In this document: piece by piece, positions 42,173-56,200 of the stretch
Layout: every line of letters starts with the position of its first letter
How positions within the stretch are numbered: the stretch's first letter is position 1
Origin: Metellina segmentata
Lineage: Eukaryota > Arthropoda > Arachnida > Araneae > Tetragnathidae
DNA: 64,000 nt
Direction: 5' to 3'
Assembly (NCBI GenBank): GCA_947359465.1
Contig: OX375873.1
Location: 89,673,978-89,737,977, forward strand
Made by a program: the position numbers and the translations under genes
Notes under the pieces: generated by a model
Seen by the model: the letters and a program-made list of their open reading frames with translations, nothing else
What the model was told of the DNA's origin: nothing
Database searches by the model: none

Positions 42173-43079
42173 CTTCCATTGCTTTTACACATCTGCACTC
42201 CTGTAACTTCCATAGTCATTGGAGATCAAACCACTGAAAACCATGTAAAAATTGCTTAAGCCTCCATTTCTGGCACTTTTTAATGATCAACTTTGCTAAT
42301 TTCTATGCAGTGTTTAAATCTTTCAAAACTTTACCATGTATTTTCCAAATCATGTTTAGCATAAATCAAAACCATCTGGCAAATACTGATTTGCATGTTA
42401 CATATCAAATAAATCCAATTTTTTAATACTATGCATACAATACAAAATTTAGCTACTAGACATCAGGTAACAGATACCCAATGACTTAGAAAAGTATTTT
42501 CAAAGTAACAAGCAATAGTGCATATTAAACTACCATTTTGAAGTCACTTCCATGAACTGCTGTGGATCCTAAAAATATTTAAAACAATTCAATGAACTTA
42601 AAAAATGAAATATTTCTTTAAAACTTATTCAACATTTTGCACTCCAAACTTAGTTTGCTTGTGTCCTTTCCCATTTTCTGAAAAACTAAAGAGGAAAAGT
42701 AATTACACATAACTAAAACTCAACTCGCAGATAAATGGTACAAAATAGTTTATTTATCGTTGAATTTCTATTTTACATCTGAATATTTAATTTTCTTGAC
42801 AGCATAATTTATAACAACAGCTGTGTATTCACAAACCTGGTTTCAACAAACAAAAACAATCGATGAAACAAAAATGCTTGCTAAATGAAAATATGGTTTG
42901 CACAAAATATTTCGTGCATTGGTACAATACAAATCAATGTGTGATACTGAATAGAAAAATTATAGTAAAGCTAATTAAAATTTAAAGAGCGTCAGAATAA
43001 ATGGTACCTTAAAAATTAAAATGAGCCGAGTAGACCAATTTATGAAACGATGGAAATGTGGACGTCGCAAACCAAACCT
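42173..43079. other. 3' flank of NHP2
   Basis: No further gene is seen. On the - strand an AATAAA hexamer (TTTATT at 42749-42754) lies about 330 bases after the NHP2 stop and is a candidate polyadenylation signal. Confidence 0.45.
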
Positions 43080-43565
43080 TCAAAGTAAAGTGGAAATAGT
43101 AATTGTTTTCATACGGTTCTGGCAGTCATCATATAGGTCCTTGTATTCAGGATGTTCTTTAATTAAAACCATCAAGCAGCTTCTTTTTACACCCATTGCT
43201 AATCCCAGGTCGTCTCTAGAAGGGGTATACACATAAGGTATATTCTTTTCCTCGCATACTGCAGGCATATGACACATAACTTCAATCGGTGTAACGTCGC
43301 CGGCAAAGACTACTAGTCCAGTTTCACCTTTTCTAATAAAGGCTTGTACATCTTTCAAGCCATGACGCAAAAACGTTTTCTGTTCCGAAGCTTTTTTAAT
43401 AAGCTTGTAAAGTCGCTTTGCGAGTTTCTTTGGGGCCATAGGAGAAGCAATGATGCTAACGTTGTTGAGTTGCTCATCATACGAAAGGCGTGCAGTTTCT
43501 TCAGTTTGCGAGGCATCCATATTTTCATCACCTTCATCGGGGAGAGATTTTTTAGATTTTCCCAT
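43080..43565 (-). CDS. NHP2: NHP2, H/ACA ribonucleoprotein subunit
   Basis: NHP2 is one of the four core proteins of H/ACA snoRNPs, which pseudouridylate rRNA and snRNA in the nucleolus and Cajal bodies; it also belongs to telomerase RNP in many animals. The 161-residue intronless frame has an acidic N-terminus (residues 1-27), then an L7Ae/L30e RNA-binding domain: [55 protein letters not shown], and [20 protein letters not shown]. This order and the length match human NHP2 (153 residues). A purine-rich AAAA precedes the ATG. The gene is divergent from COG6. Confidence 0.95.
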   Translation of the reverse strand: MGKSKKSLPDEGDENMDASQTEETARLSYDEQLNNVSIIASPMAPKKLAKRLYKLIKKASEQKTFLRHGLKDVQAFIRKGETGLVVFAGDVTPIEVMCHMPAVCEEKNIPYVYTPSRDDLGLAMGVKRSCLMVLIKEHPEYKDLYDDCQNRMKTITISTLL

Positions 43566-44126
43566 TTTTCTTCAACAAATACGAAGCACTTTTAACAATA
43601 ATGAAAGCGTATTTCTACAACCACACTAACTACACACGTGCTATTAAATGTGGAAAATGGTATTTTTAAAGTGAACGAAATATTTTTTTTATGTTACGGA
43701 TACAGTTAACTAACGTTGCTATTGTGTTTTTTAATATTTTTCTTCAAATAAGAGTGTTACAGAAAATTTCCACATTTGCATAATTCATTTGAAAAATGAA
43801 AGAATATTTAAACATTTATTATTTTTTTTATGTTATTACTAAAAACAAATATACTATGTTTTTAAGTTTTGTATTGGTTCTATACAGGCATATTACAACT
43901 AATTTTGCTAGTTTGTGTATCTGAGAACCTTCTGCTTATGTTTACATTTTTGATTAATTCAGTTTCAGAGTTAGTATACTGCATATAAAAAAATAATTAT
44001 CCTTCGTCAGAAGCGACAATCAAAAAAACATTGGTTGTTATGTAACTTCGCAAAATTTCTTCCGATTTTACGAGATTCAATAAATTTGGTTTTATTTTGG
44101 TTATTGTGACAGAATTAACTTTTAGG
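43566..44126. promoter_or_regulatory. Shared intergenic region of NHP2 and COG6, likely bidirectional promoter
   Basis: The two start codons face away from each other with 561 bp between them. No repeat or other gene lies inside. Both genes are housekeeping in function, and such head-to-head pairs often share a promoter. No TATA box can be assigned with confidence. The promoter role is inference from layout. Confidence 0.6.
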
Positions 44127-44243
44127 ATGAATACTTTGGAAACCGGACCTGGTAATGCAGCTGATTTAAATTTAGACAGATCTTCCAATCCTTTATCCAG
44201 AAAACTAACTAAGCTTTTGGAAGCACGATTGGACAATGATAAG
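44127..44243 (+). CDS. COG6: COG6 exon 1 (start codon)
   Basis: Thirty-nine codons, [15 protein letters not shown] to [10 protein letters not shown], then GTAATT. The NPLSRKL and LDNDK segments match the human N-terminus, fixing the start region. The base at -3 is A, a good initiation context. Confidence 0.93.
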
Positions 44244-47200
44244 GTAATTTGCTGGTGAAACTCGAGCACGATATCGCCAAATTAGTGACTAAAATTGTGT
44301 CCAAACGACTAGATACGCTTACGATCAGATATCATATTCTACCAGTTCGTGGAACACAGCTAGGTGAAATGCGCCTGGCTTTGAGTGGTTGAGAAATTTC
44401 CAGTGTCAAATGAGGTTTCTGTTAAGCTGATTTCTTACAAATCTGTAATTTGCCAACCTTGAATCGACAAAGCAAAGAAGCATTTTTTTTATTCCATTCC
44501 TTCTCTGCAGATGACAAAGGAATTTTTAAAGTGACTGCTTTGGTGATTTAAGGTTGGCATGCTAGCAGTTGCAAAGTATCTGAACCAATTGGGATAAAAC
44601 CCCATCTGGATAATTGGATAATTCACGGAAAAAAGGTTATTTCTTAGTACAAAAACGAATTTTGCTATAGCAAGTATTGTAACTTAATGACTATGAAAAC
44701 AATTTTTTGTTATACGTTTTGTATTTACACACTGTATTAAAATATATCATTGCTTGAATATATCTGTCAAAGTCACTTTCGCTGTCTTTTCTCGTTTCCA
44801 TGCAGCCCAGTCTAACTTACGTTTTACGGTGAGTAGCTGTTGATGATCACACTCAGGTGGCCTCTCCATCCATTTAAGCACTTTTCCGAAGCACTCAAAC
44901 ACCTTACTAGCTAACAGTCCAGCATTTGGTTTAGTATCAATGATGTTGTTATCAATGAGTTCTCTCTCACTTTGAATGAGTCCATCATCACTGAGAATTT
45001 GGTATCCAGGGTACAAAGAATCACACACCAGCCACTCGTCTATGTCCTCTTCACTGCATTCAAAACAACCAGGATGTAATATGTTTCTTATGTTCTCAAC
45101 TGACACTTCGTCCTCTTTGTTTTTATCATTCACTGATAAGAAACTTTTAAAATGCGGATTTTGCTGATTTCTTTTTTTCTCAGAGTGATCTGTATAACTA
45201 AAGTTTGTATACTTGGAGTTGTACTGTGTTTCACACAATAGATTTCTCAATCACTGATAAAGAGTATGCATTGAAAATCATTCTCCTTGCCAAGAGTAAA
45301 CAATTTGCGTAATATCGCTCTCTCTCTCTCTCTCTCTAGCAGCGCAAATTTGTAATGTGCATGTGCGGAGCATTACGAATGGAGCTCATGAAAATATTCT
45401 TACTTCGTAACCTTTCTTTGCAGTTGTTGTTTGTCTTGTAAAATAAATTATTGTATTGTAATTCTTGAGTATTAATTGCACACTCATAGCCCTCACTGGC
45501 ACATCTTTAGGTGTGTACTGGAAATCACAACCCCAAGGTATCGGAGTGATCTTTCATTTGTAGCCTCTCCTACCCATTTATGTCTTTTCTTCCTCCCTCT
45601 TTGTGTTGTATGTCTTGTGTTTGGCACAGCTTGGCGAAATATGGCTCTTGTACCATAAAACCCTAAAACAACCAGTCACTCACAAAGCCAGTTGATTTTC
45701 ACTTTGCTGTATTCCATCAGCTACTCTGTATTCCCTAATTATCACCATTTGGCAATAAAAGTATTGACAATTGGTGATGGGAATGTGATATTGAGTTAAA
45801 CCTAACTGACTTTCTGTTTTGTTAGCATCAATTTTTTAAGACGTGATATCATTAATCCTTAACTGTGTTTCCTTATACTAAATGGAATATTTTTTACAGG
45901 AGACGCTGGATGCCCTAAAAGATTTATCAACTTTCTTTACAGACAATAATATCAAGAATCGCAGAAATTTACGGAGTGAAATTGAGAAACGTAGCCTGAG
46001 AGTTAATGAAGAATTTTTAGAATCCTTTCGAGATGTGAAAGAAGTAATATTAAAGTCACATTGTTTTAAACTGACTTTAAGCTAGTATTTAATTAAAACT
46101 TTAATGTGTGTTTATATTTGCAAGTTAGTTCTAAATAAAATAGTCCTCAATTTCTCTTTATTTCAGGCTTTGGACAGCTTATACAATGATGTTGCTGCAA
46201 TGAATGAATGTTGCAGTGATATGATGAATCGATTACAGGTTGGTTAATACATGAATTCATAAAAAGGTCATGATTTTTTTTATTATGTGTTTCTGGAGGA
46301 ATTCAAATGTTTTGCTGGGCATCTTATAAATAATTTTTCTGGCAAAGTGTAGCTAGTTTGAGTGGTATCTTATCTTTACCAAGTGAGAGTTTATTCATTT
46401 CTTATAAAATCATAATATTCAATTTAAATCAAGTTGGAATTAGATTACGAGTAAAATTATGATCTTTACGGTTAAATTAAATTCCTTGTTATCTAATTTT
46501 TTTTCCAGTTCTATTTTATCAAATGTTATTCTGTAGTACTTTCATCATAATAAACCCAACAACGAACTAAGATTATATGAAATGTACCATATTTTATAAA
46601 ATAATACATGAATTGCATAGGTATTTGAAAGTAAATTTGAGGAATAATATATCGGTTTCAAACTTCGCTTACACGTTAAAGAAATAAAATTATATTCTTT
46701 TGTTCTAAAGTTTTACAAAAGTCAATATTCTCAAAGTTTAATTTATCTATTCTATTAAATTAATAATTTATAAAGTAACTGCTTTGTAGAAAAATAAATG
46801 AATATTAATACTGCTACTGAGCCGTGTATTTGCTAGCAAACTAACTTGTGTAATATAGCCAAAGTTAGATGAGGATACACCCTCCACTGTCACTTTATAA
46901 CATGTAATGAGCAATCAGATCACTAGTGCTGCAATGCATAGAAGCTGGAAAAGCTCAGTTTGAGTCAACTTACATTCTAGTGAACAACTCCTTACTATAG
47001 TAATTGAAAAACTATCAAATGTTTAACTGAATCATGATTTAAAAATTTCATCAATGAAAAATATTGTCAATGGCCATTTTGGTGGAGCAAGCCATCCATC
47101 ATCATCAGGCCAGAAGTGTCAAAAGAAGAAATGTGAGTTTAAATGTATTGTTATGGACTAGTGTTGCCACAACTAACTTTTTATCTAAGCTTTTCCAGTC

Positions 47201-50200
47201 CACATATGTTTTCCTGCCATTGGATGCAGCCCGGAAAAGCTTAGTTAAAGTAGTTTTTTGTTATGGTAACACTATTCTAGAACAACTTAAGTTTCTTCTT
47301 GTGACTTCTGTCCTGATGATAGTGGATATCTTGCTCCACAAAAATGGCCATTTGCTATTTTTACATTGGGAATGCAAATGATCAATCAGACTGGTGGTTG
47401 GGGTGCTAACTTCTTAATCAAAAGGTTCCTGGTTCGAAACCAGGGTAAGATAAAGATTTTTGTCCATCTGGAGTTAATGTATGGCTTCTCCATAAATGCG
47501 TTCTGCCTTGAATATATGGTGTGTGTGTGAGGTGCAACATGAACACATCCCTCAAAGTTCTCCTGGGTTCACAATTCCAGTGCAATTATTAAAGAACCTG
47601 TGACAAGTTTAATTGGTAAAAAAACGTTCAGGAGGGTATTTTGCACTATCAAAGTTTTTAAAATTGTGATTAATCATTCTTTCGAAGATTTTTCAACTTA
47701 ATGTGTTCCGTGAGCGTTTACAAACTGCTCACTAGTGAAGCTCATTTGTTTACAGTTTGCTTTTAATATGCATATTTATAGTGGCTGCATTCAGAACTCA
47801 AGAGAGTATATAAAATTGTATGCTATGTATTCTCTTTATAGGCCACCAAATCTCAAACACATGATTTGATAAATGAAACAACAAAATTGCAGGCAGAAAG
47901 GTATGTTTTCTCACATTAAGAATAACCTCTATTATCTTGATTGTTTTTCAAATGTGTTTAGTTTGATGTGCACATGAAACTTTATTCTTGTATTATAACT
48001 AAACTCATTATTTGAGCCTAGCAGGAATTTGAATAATTAAAATTAGTGAAAACAAATTGAATAAACCATAAATATATCAGGTTTAATAAATTTTGATCAA
48101 AACTAAAACTGCAGAAAATGTCACTTTTAAATTATATTTATTTAATATTTTAAAACTAGACAAATATTTTTATAACTAGCAAAATACCTGACCTCACTCA
48201 GATTGGATTGGGTAACTATAGATTAAAAGTGACCATTAAAATAATAAATGATTCTTTCATAGAAAAATGCCAAATCATTTAAGTGTAAAATAATTTTAAA
48301 CTCTTTTTTCACATTTTGATCTACAACCTTCTTTGGACACAAATTATGTACATTCATGCCCATCCATGTAATACATTTCACGTATAGTATATCACACCCC
48401 TACTAAAGATACAAACTGACTAAAGGTTACAGACACTAAGGTAATTACTACATAAGAGAATTTTGTGGGAGGATTATGAACACTAAGTTTATTTTTTTAA
48501 ATAAATACGTTTTTTCTTGAAAATTCTGTTTTGTGGCACATGTGTGCTATAATAACTTGTTTTGAAATTGAATGTATTCAGTACAGAAGAAGCAAAGGTA
48601 ACCTTTTGCCATTTTTTAATAGTAAATCGAATCATAAAATAAGCCACCTTGACCTTCTGTCGCTATAAAAAAGAATTTCTGATATTTCAAAAATCCTAGT
48701 TCAGAACGTAATCCAACGTTTTTTCAATAATGGCACGATTCCACACATGAAAATTGCTTTATTCTAGCTTGTATGTCGCTTTAAATCAAATACTCTGGTG
48801 ATGTTGCATGACAAAAAGGAAAAACAATTTATTAAAATAATAAATATTTTAAACAGAGAGTTAAAATAAAATAAAGGTTGGCAGGAAAAAAGTTGTTCTT
48901 AAGGTATAAATTAATGATTCTTTTTTATTTTTTCATCTCACACAGTTGTCACAGATTAAAACTAAAAATCAGTCAAAATTTAAAAGCATAAAATCAATTC
49001 CCAGTGAAAAAAAAATATATATTACTGCACATGGCAAATGAACATGAGTTTCCATTATGTTGCAGAATAGGTATTGTTTGCCCCAAATATTCGAAAATAG
49101 TTTATATTTTGAAAAATAAATAAATAAGGTTCAAAATACAAATGCAATTTCCGCATATAATGACTATATGAGGGAATATACTACTTGAAAAAAGGGATAA
49201 TTTTTCCAGTACTGTAATTATATGAATTATAAATGTATTAGTATCTGGTTTTGCAAAAATATTAATTGCTATTTAATCATTTATTTGCAAAAATATTTAA
49301 ACCAGATAAATGTATTATCTGGTTTTGCAAAAGTATAAAAACTTTTTAATCATTTATTACTACCTTATAATTATAAAATGAAAAAAATCTTGTAAATTTT
49401 TTGAACTGTGTTCAAAGAGTTTTATTACATGATAATGAAAGATATTTTTACAAATCTGAATCCTATCAAGATTTTATACTGTGCAATGTATTTTATTCTT
49501 TTAACTTTAATGATTAACACGTCATTTGACTTAAATCTGTAGCGCATGATTAGTTAAAATACTTATTGAGGGTTATTCATAATTTAACTTAGAAGATACA
49601 GAATATATATAGGTTTTTATGAAATGCTATTACAGATTAATATTATTTGCAAATAGTTTTACAAATAGTTTCAACATTTTGTAGTCAAAGAATACAGATG
49701 AAGCAAGAAGTTGCTCAAGCATTTCTTGATACATTTCATCTGAAGCCTGAAGAAGTAAAAGTTCTCAGAGGTACCCGAGATGGCAACTTAGATAAAGTAA
49801 ACAATTAATTTTGATTCATCTTATGAAACATTTTTTCCCTGTGCATTTTGTGCTTAATGTATGCTTATATTTAGCATTCATACTTTTTCAACATTTGTTA
49901 TTTTATCTTTGTTTTAATACTATTAGTTACTGAGTATTTTAATCAGTATTATGGGTTTTTTTTTTATGTGTGCATAAAAACTTCTCATAAAAAAAATAAT
50001 TGGGCTTAAATTAGCTTTTTAAAGTTTTAAGTACCCCAAAGAGTTTAATAATTCTAGACTTTATGTTCAGGTAATTATTCAGGGCAGAACAAGTTTTCCG
50101 GAACCCTTCTCATTGACTATAATATCGAATTCAGATGAAAATCCTTGTAGATAAAATTGAATTTAGCAGCTCATAAGGGAAGCAGTTCATAAGGCAAGTA

Positions 50201-53200
50201 CTAATAGGTACAATGTGATGTGTTCTCCAACCAGACAAGAAAGAATATTAACCAGAAGGAACCATTTGATTCCTGACGGACATCTACAAGAATGGAGGTT
50301 TTTTAATTCTTGGACTTCATCCTAGTCCTGTGATTGAGAAAGAAGAGAGTTGTGGGTGTAGAAAGGAACTTGACAGTTGGCCTTGGAGAAGGAAGATCAT
50401 ACAATATCATGTCCATATGAAAAATAATAACACTTTTTATGTAAATATATAACAATATGTATGTGATGTGATACTCGGAAATGATGATTAATGTTGTGCA
50501 CACTAGTAGAACGCCAGTAGAAGCGTCATTCACTTGTAGTAGAAAGGAAAGAATGTCTTAGTCCAGTTTTCACTAAAAGTCAAATATTGCTGCAAGTTTT
50601 TGACACATTTTAAAATTTAGTGTATCATGGATTGTTTCTATAATTAATCATTCTCAATGTAAAATTTTGATTGCAAAGTGTCTAAAGAAATCTGTTGGGT
50701 GCAATTTTTTCCTTTAAAATTTAAGTAAAATTCGTTTCTTCATGGTGCACCCCTAACATTCTGTTGCAGCATGACATCTTCCTTCATGCTCTCAAAATGC
50801 AGGTAAATTATGTTTGAACCTTGGAGAAATAGCATCTTACTCTTTTTGCTTTACATAAAGTAAACATCTTTTCATAGCTTTATAAACAAATACTCTAATC
50901 GACAAATATAACAAGTACCTAACACATTTTTCACTGCCATATGGTTTTGAGAGATGATTATTAAAAAAAATTAAACAAATAGATTAAACAATATCCTTTT
51001 TGTAAAGCTCATTTCAAAAATGCTTATAATTTTATGCCAAGATAAGTAAAATATTTTTAAGTTTAAAATATAGGTTTATACATAAATATATTGTCTACAT
51101 CTTGATATCTGTCAAATACTTATTGTCATTTATTCTATATCGTCCCATTTTTTTAAACTTAATAATTTGCTTAAACCTATGTTTTATGTCAACATGTTTT
51201 CTGTGAACCTTTTCTCATGAATAATTTGTTTAACATTGTCTTATCTTGTTCTCAATAGTTCTGTTATATTCCGAATTTAATTTTTTATATTATTAAACTT
51301 TACTTTTTAAATATATGTGGATTATAAAAATTATCTTTTTCCTATTTTAGCAATTCTTTGAAGTATTGTCAAGAGTTAAAATGATACATAATAACTGTAA
51401 AGCCTTGTTAAGGAGCAGTCAACAAACAGCAGGGTATATCATTTCATATATTTTTTATGCAAATAATGTGAAAAATAGTATTTTCTGACTAATTAGCTTA
51501 ATGTACTTTTTGTTTGAATTGAACCATTAAATGCCCCTAATGCTCAATATTAATGTGCTATGTGTATTAATTTCTAGTATTGAAATAATGGAATCAATGG
51601 CTTTACAACAAGAAGCTGCCTACGAACGACTGTATCGTTGGACTCAAAGTATGCTGAAATTAGATTTTTCTGTATATTTTCTTCAATTATAGTTAAAACA
51701 TGCCATTTTGTTTCAATTCATTTACTGAAGTATCTGAAAATAAAAGAAGGCTGTTGTGAGTGACGTGCAGAAGTTTTAATGTAAAGTTCTATTTTTGTAA
51801 CATATATTTATTTTCAATGTAAATCAATTTATAATAGCATTTGAAAGAGAGACCCGTTGAACAGAAAAATAGTAATCAAACATTCCCCTTAAAATACTCT
51901 TACCCTGCCGAGAGAGAAATATTTTTGTATCACCTACACATCTGAAAATCATGGAAACATTGCCTTTTAAATGTAGCAAAGTAATGTTCTTCAGTTCTAG
52001 GAAATCTTTAAAAGTTTGTGTAAAAATGAAACATGGTTTCATGCATGTGCTGCATACTAAAATTAAATATGTAAAAAAGAATCTGAGTGCTTTTCGAATG
52101 AAGATTATTTTAAAGTGTGAATCTGTATTTCAACACTATGCAGATTGCTGTCACAATGTCACTAAAATTCTTGTTTTCATAGATATAGTTTTTTATATTT
52201 TGTCCTGAATGATTCCATAAGTTTTGATAATTCTTGTTTCATTGCAGGTGAATGTCGACTTCTTAATGTAGAATCCCCCGATTTGAACCCTCTTCTTAGT
52301 CAAGCTATGGAAAGCCTCCAAGATCGACCTGTCTTATTTAAATACTCTTTGGATGAATATGCCAATGCGCGTCGAGCTGCAATTGTGAGGGCTTTCATTG
52401 ATTCACTGACCAGAGGAGGTAATTAAGTTTGATTATTTCCAACTTATTTTTGAGCCCATTACATGTGGTCAAACAGCATATTTCTGTTTTTCTCTTTTTT
52501 TTTAAGAAATAGGAAGAAGCTGTACAGGAATTTTAGTTATTTACAGGGCTTATATTTCATATTTAATGTTTTTTAATGCATCTAAATAAATTTTAAAATG
52601 GTAAATTTCAAATGATTACGTAGTAAGCAACAGGATGCAATTTTGGTAGCAGATAAATAATTTACTGAACTAAATTGAATGAAAATTCTTGTTTTACTTT
52701 ATAAAAAAACAGAAATATATTAACGAAATCCAAAAAATGCCTTTAATTGAGAAATGTGCTTTTAAAATCACATAAGTGCATAACAGATTATTTTCAATGT
52801 AAAGTAAAAGTTCCAATTTTACATTGAAGTAGTACTTTAAACCAAAATCCTTCTAAGCAATGATAAAACAGAAAAAAGTCAAGAAATAATTATTTAACTC
52901 ATTCCCTGCTAAACATTTTTTAAGTATCTTTCTTCAACTTCTTTCTGCAGCTATTGTACCCCATGTAATGGTTTTTGTTTTGAAACTCAAATGAAAATGT
53001 GAAGTACAGAAAGTTGATCTAAGATTTGTGTGTGCTGGAATGGGATATTACTTCAAAAATTAAATGGTCAATTTTTTATGTGAAAATTTTTACTGCTATC
53101 ATAAATATAACTTTATATTTTGAAATAGGAAAATATTTGAACTGTATATATTTCAGTGAAAATGAAATATTCATGTTTTATGACCGAAAGAGAAATGCTT

Positions 53201-56200
53201 AATATTTCATAAAACTCTAAAAAAATATTTCGTTCATGTAAGAATATTATTAAAATTACACATATTTACTAAAGAATTATTCCTATACACTGTCTAAAGC
53301 AATTTCCACTTAACCATATGACCAAAATAACATGTTTGAACCGAAATTAAAACCACTACTCACTCTATTACAACGCAACATGTTGACATTTGATTTTTGA
53401 GCCGTGTTATACAAGCTGCATAAAAGCGATATTAGTTGTAATTCTTTTTATTTCATCAACTTGTGCCATTTTTATTTCAATAAATCTCAAGTAACACAAT
53501 TTGAAAAATAAAGTGGTAGGTTGATGCTTCATAGAATTGCCCTATTCTATCTTATTTTCTACTTCAAAAGAATTCAATGTTTCACTGAATTCAATAAAAC
53601 CCAAAATTTTAAGAATTTCTTAATTATTTTTATTAAAGGTCTCCTAGAAAATTAATTAGAAAAGCTAAATAATGGAAAAACAATCAACAATCACTATTTG
53701 AAAAATAATTTTACTGGTAAATTCTGACGTAATTTCTCAATGTTGCTAATCACAGTTCAATTACTACTTTTCAAACTATTTTATGAACTTGCTCTTTTAT
53801 CCATAGTAGATGAGAACGTGGTAAAAATTTGATTAACTGAGCAATAAGGGAGGAATTTTTGTGATTCAATATTCTTTAATTGCTTTGTATCGATAAAAAG
53901 CCTTAGGGCTCATTGTATATCACTTTATTAAAGAGTTTGCTGCATTTTCATGCTTTAGCTTTGTCAGTTTGATCTTGGCATTATTCTGTGTCATTCATTC
54001 CCCTAATTTTACAACTTCTGCAAAATAACAAGTACCCATCCCAAAAGATTTATTGATGTTCAACTTGTTTTAAATTTAATTGAATTTAAGTAGATTGTAC
54101 CTACTTGTTCCATGTACTTTCCTGAGTAATGATAATTTTTCTTTATTTTATGTATCAACTTAATAAGAGTCTTGTATCATACATCTTTATTTTATGTTGA
54201 CATTATTTTTTGACTAGGTGTTAGTGGGACACCTCGCCCAATAGAAATGCATTCTCATGATCCGTTACGATATGTTGGAGATATGTTAGCGTGGTTACAT
54301 CAAGCAACTGCAACAGAAAAAGAAGTTATAGAAGCTGTACTAAAAAATTGCTCCAATAAAGGTATCTTATAGTATCTTTTAAAAAGTTATGATTGATGAT
54401 TTTCCTGTAATTTAAAGTATAATTAGGGGTTATGTTTTAAATTGCTTCACAAAGTTATGTTAAAACAAAAATCTTATTTTTTTTTGTCCATCATTGCATT
54501 AATTTTAAGTTTCAATACGAAATAAAATTAGTAATTTATTTTTTTTGTGCACTGTCTCATTTGTTTTATAGTTAGAATTTCATTTTTTTAAATATGCACT
54601 GAGATGTATCTTTGCTCAGTTTTTTTAACGTATAGTAATAAATATTACTTCTGCTCATTTTTTCACAGAATTTTGGTTTAATGCTATATGATAAGTAATT
54701 CACAAAAGTATTACATTTATCTCTTAATTTATGTATCTACCAGAGTATTTGATTATTTATTCTAATACTATGTATTTTAATATTTATATGTGAAGAGATC
54801 AGGTTATCTGCAAATGCATATGTGAGATGAAATATTGTGTAAAAATAGTTACTGTTGTACATATAATAGTTTGTGTTATCCACATAGTGACTGATATGAT
54901 TAATATTTTGAAAACGTTTATTACTTTTTACTTGCATTTCAATATTTTAATGTAAAACATTAGTGTATATTATGCTTTTATAATGCTTAAACATTGTAAA
55001 TTACAGTGGCTTATCTAAGGGAATGTGAGAGGGTGAAGTTCCCGATCACAGATGTTTAAACAATTTTACAAATGTTTATTTAAAGGTTTTATAGATTATC
55101 TTAAACAAATGTTATATAATTTCAAGTACAATTTTTTACAGTGCTGTGTGTTAAGTGAATGCTCCATGCCCTCCATCTTTGGATATGTTTAAAAGCCAAT
55201 ATTTTCTTTCATATAACTCCCTGTATGCATATTACTTTTCACATTGCCTACTACATTTGTTTTACTATTATGAAAAGACTTCTCTGTCATTGAAATTTAT
55301 TAACATGAGCCATCATCAAAGCTCAGTTTTTTGCTACTTTTTGCATGTATTCAATAAAATTGCAGCAAAAATATTACTACTGGAAACAAAAATTAGATGA
55401 AAATTTACTAATTAGTTTATTCTACCCTCGTATTGACTTACTAATATAACTTATCGTCATTTTAAATAGGAAGTTTTTGTTTTGGACAGAGAGTGACATC
55501 AACCTCATTTGTCTCAGGTCCTAAAACGTCTAGGACCACTGTAGCCCAGTTGGAGAGGAACGTGTCATATTTTTTATCTTTATGGTGATGATGATTTTGT
55601 CTTATATCTTTTAGATTGTAGGTAGGTAGTATAGTATAGTATGGTTAGACAATTGGGATTGTGATAACTTAGGATGCGTTGAAGTGGTTCCTTGCTTACT
55701 AAAGTATTAGCAAGAGGACTTCAATAGCAATAACCCTAGGTTTCCCATAAAATTGATTAAGGTGACTTCTTCAATAAAAGATCAAGAGATAAAAATAATA
55801 TGTTGATACGACCTGTGGTTCTCAAGACGACATTATCTGAAATTGTTTCCAGTATTGAGGAGAGTCCTTTTTTTGATTAGGAAACCGGATTCGAACTTGG
55901 AGACCGATGAGAGTAGAGTCCTTGAAATGTATTAGAAATGCAATGGGGACAGTGGAAACGACGGCCACTTCCCAGTATTTAGTTATGGGGAGAAATAATA
56001 GGATTTGGCTGGTGACGTTGATGATCCAGAAACAAAAAATAGATGATTGAGAGGGGAAACAACTTCTTTCTTTATTTCCAATACGAAGAAGACTTTATGT
56101 TGTTTCACATTCACATCGGCGTGGATTCATGCAGTCATCTGTCGATGTGGTTTGAAGGGGTAGGTGCGTTGCTCAAACAAGGCAATCTCTTACATAGAGA

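Noticed and set aside
43344..43595. 83-codon + strand ORF over NHP2
   Set aside because: Antisense shadow of the NHP2 coding frame, without any motif.
43997..44269. 90-codon - strand ORF over COG6 exon 1
   Set aside because: It is the antisense shadow of COG6 exon 1, whose protein matches the family.
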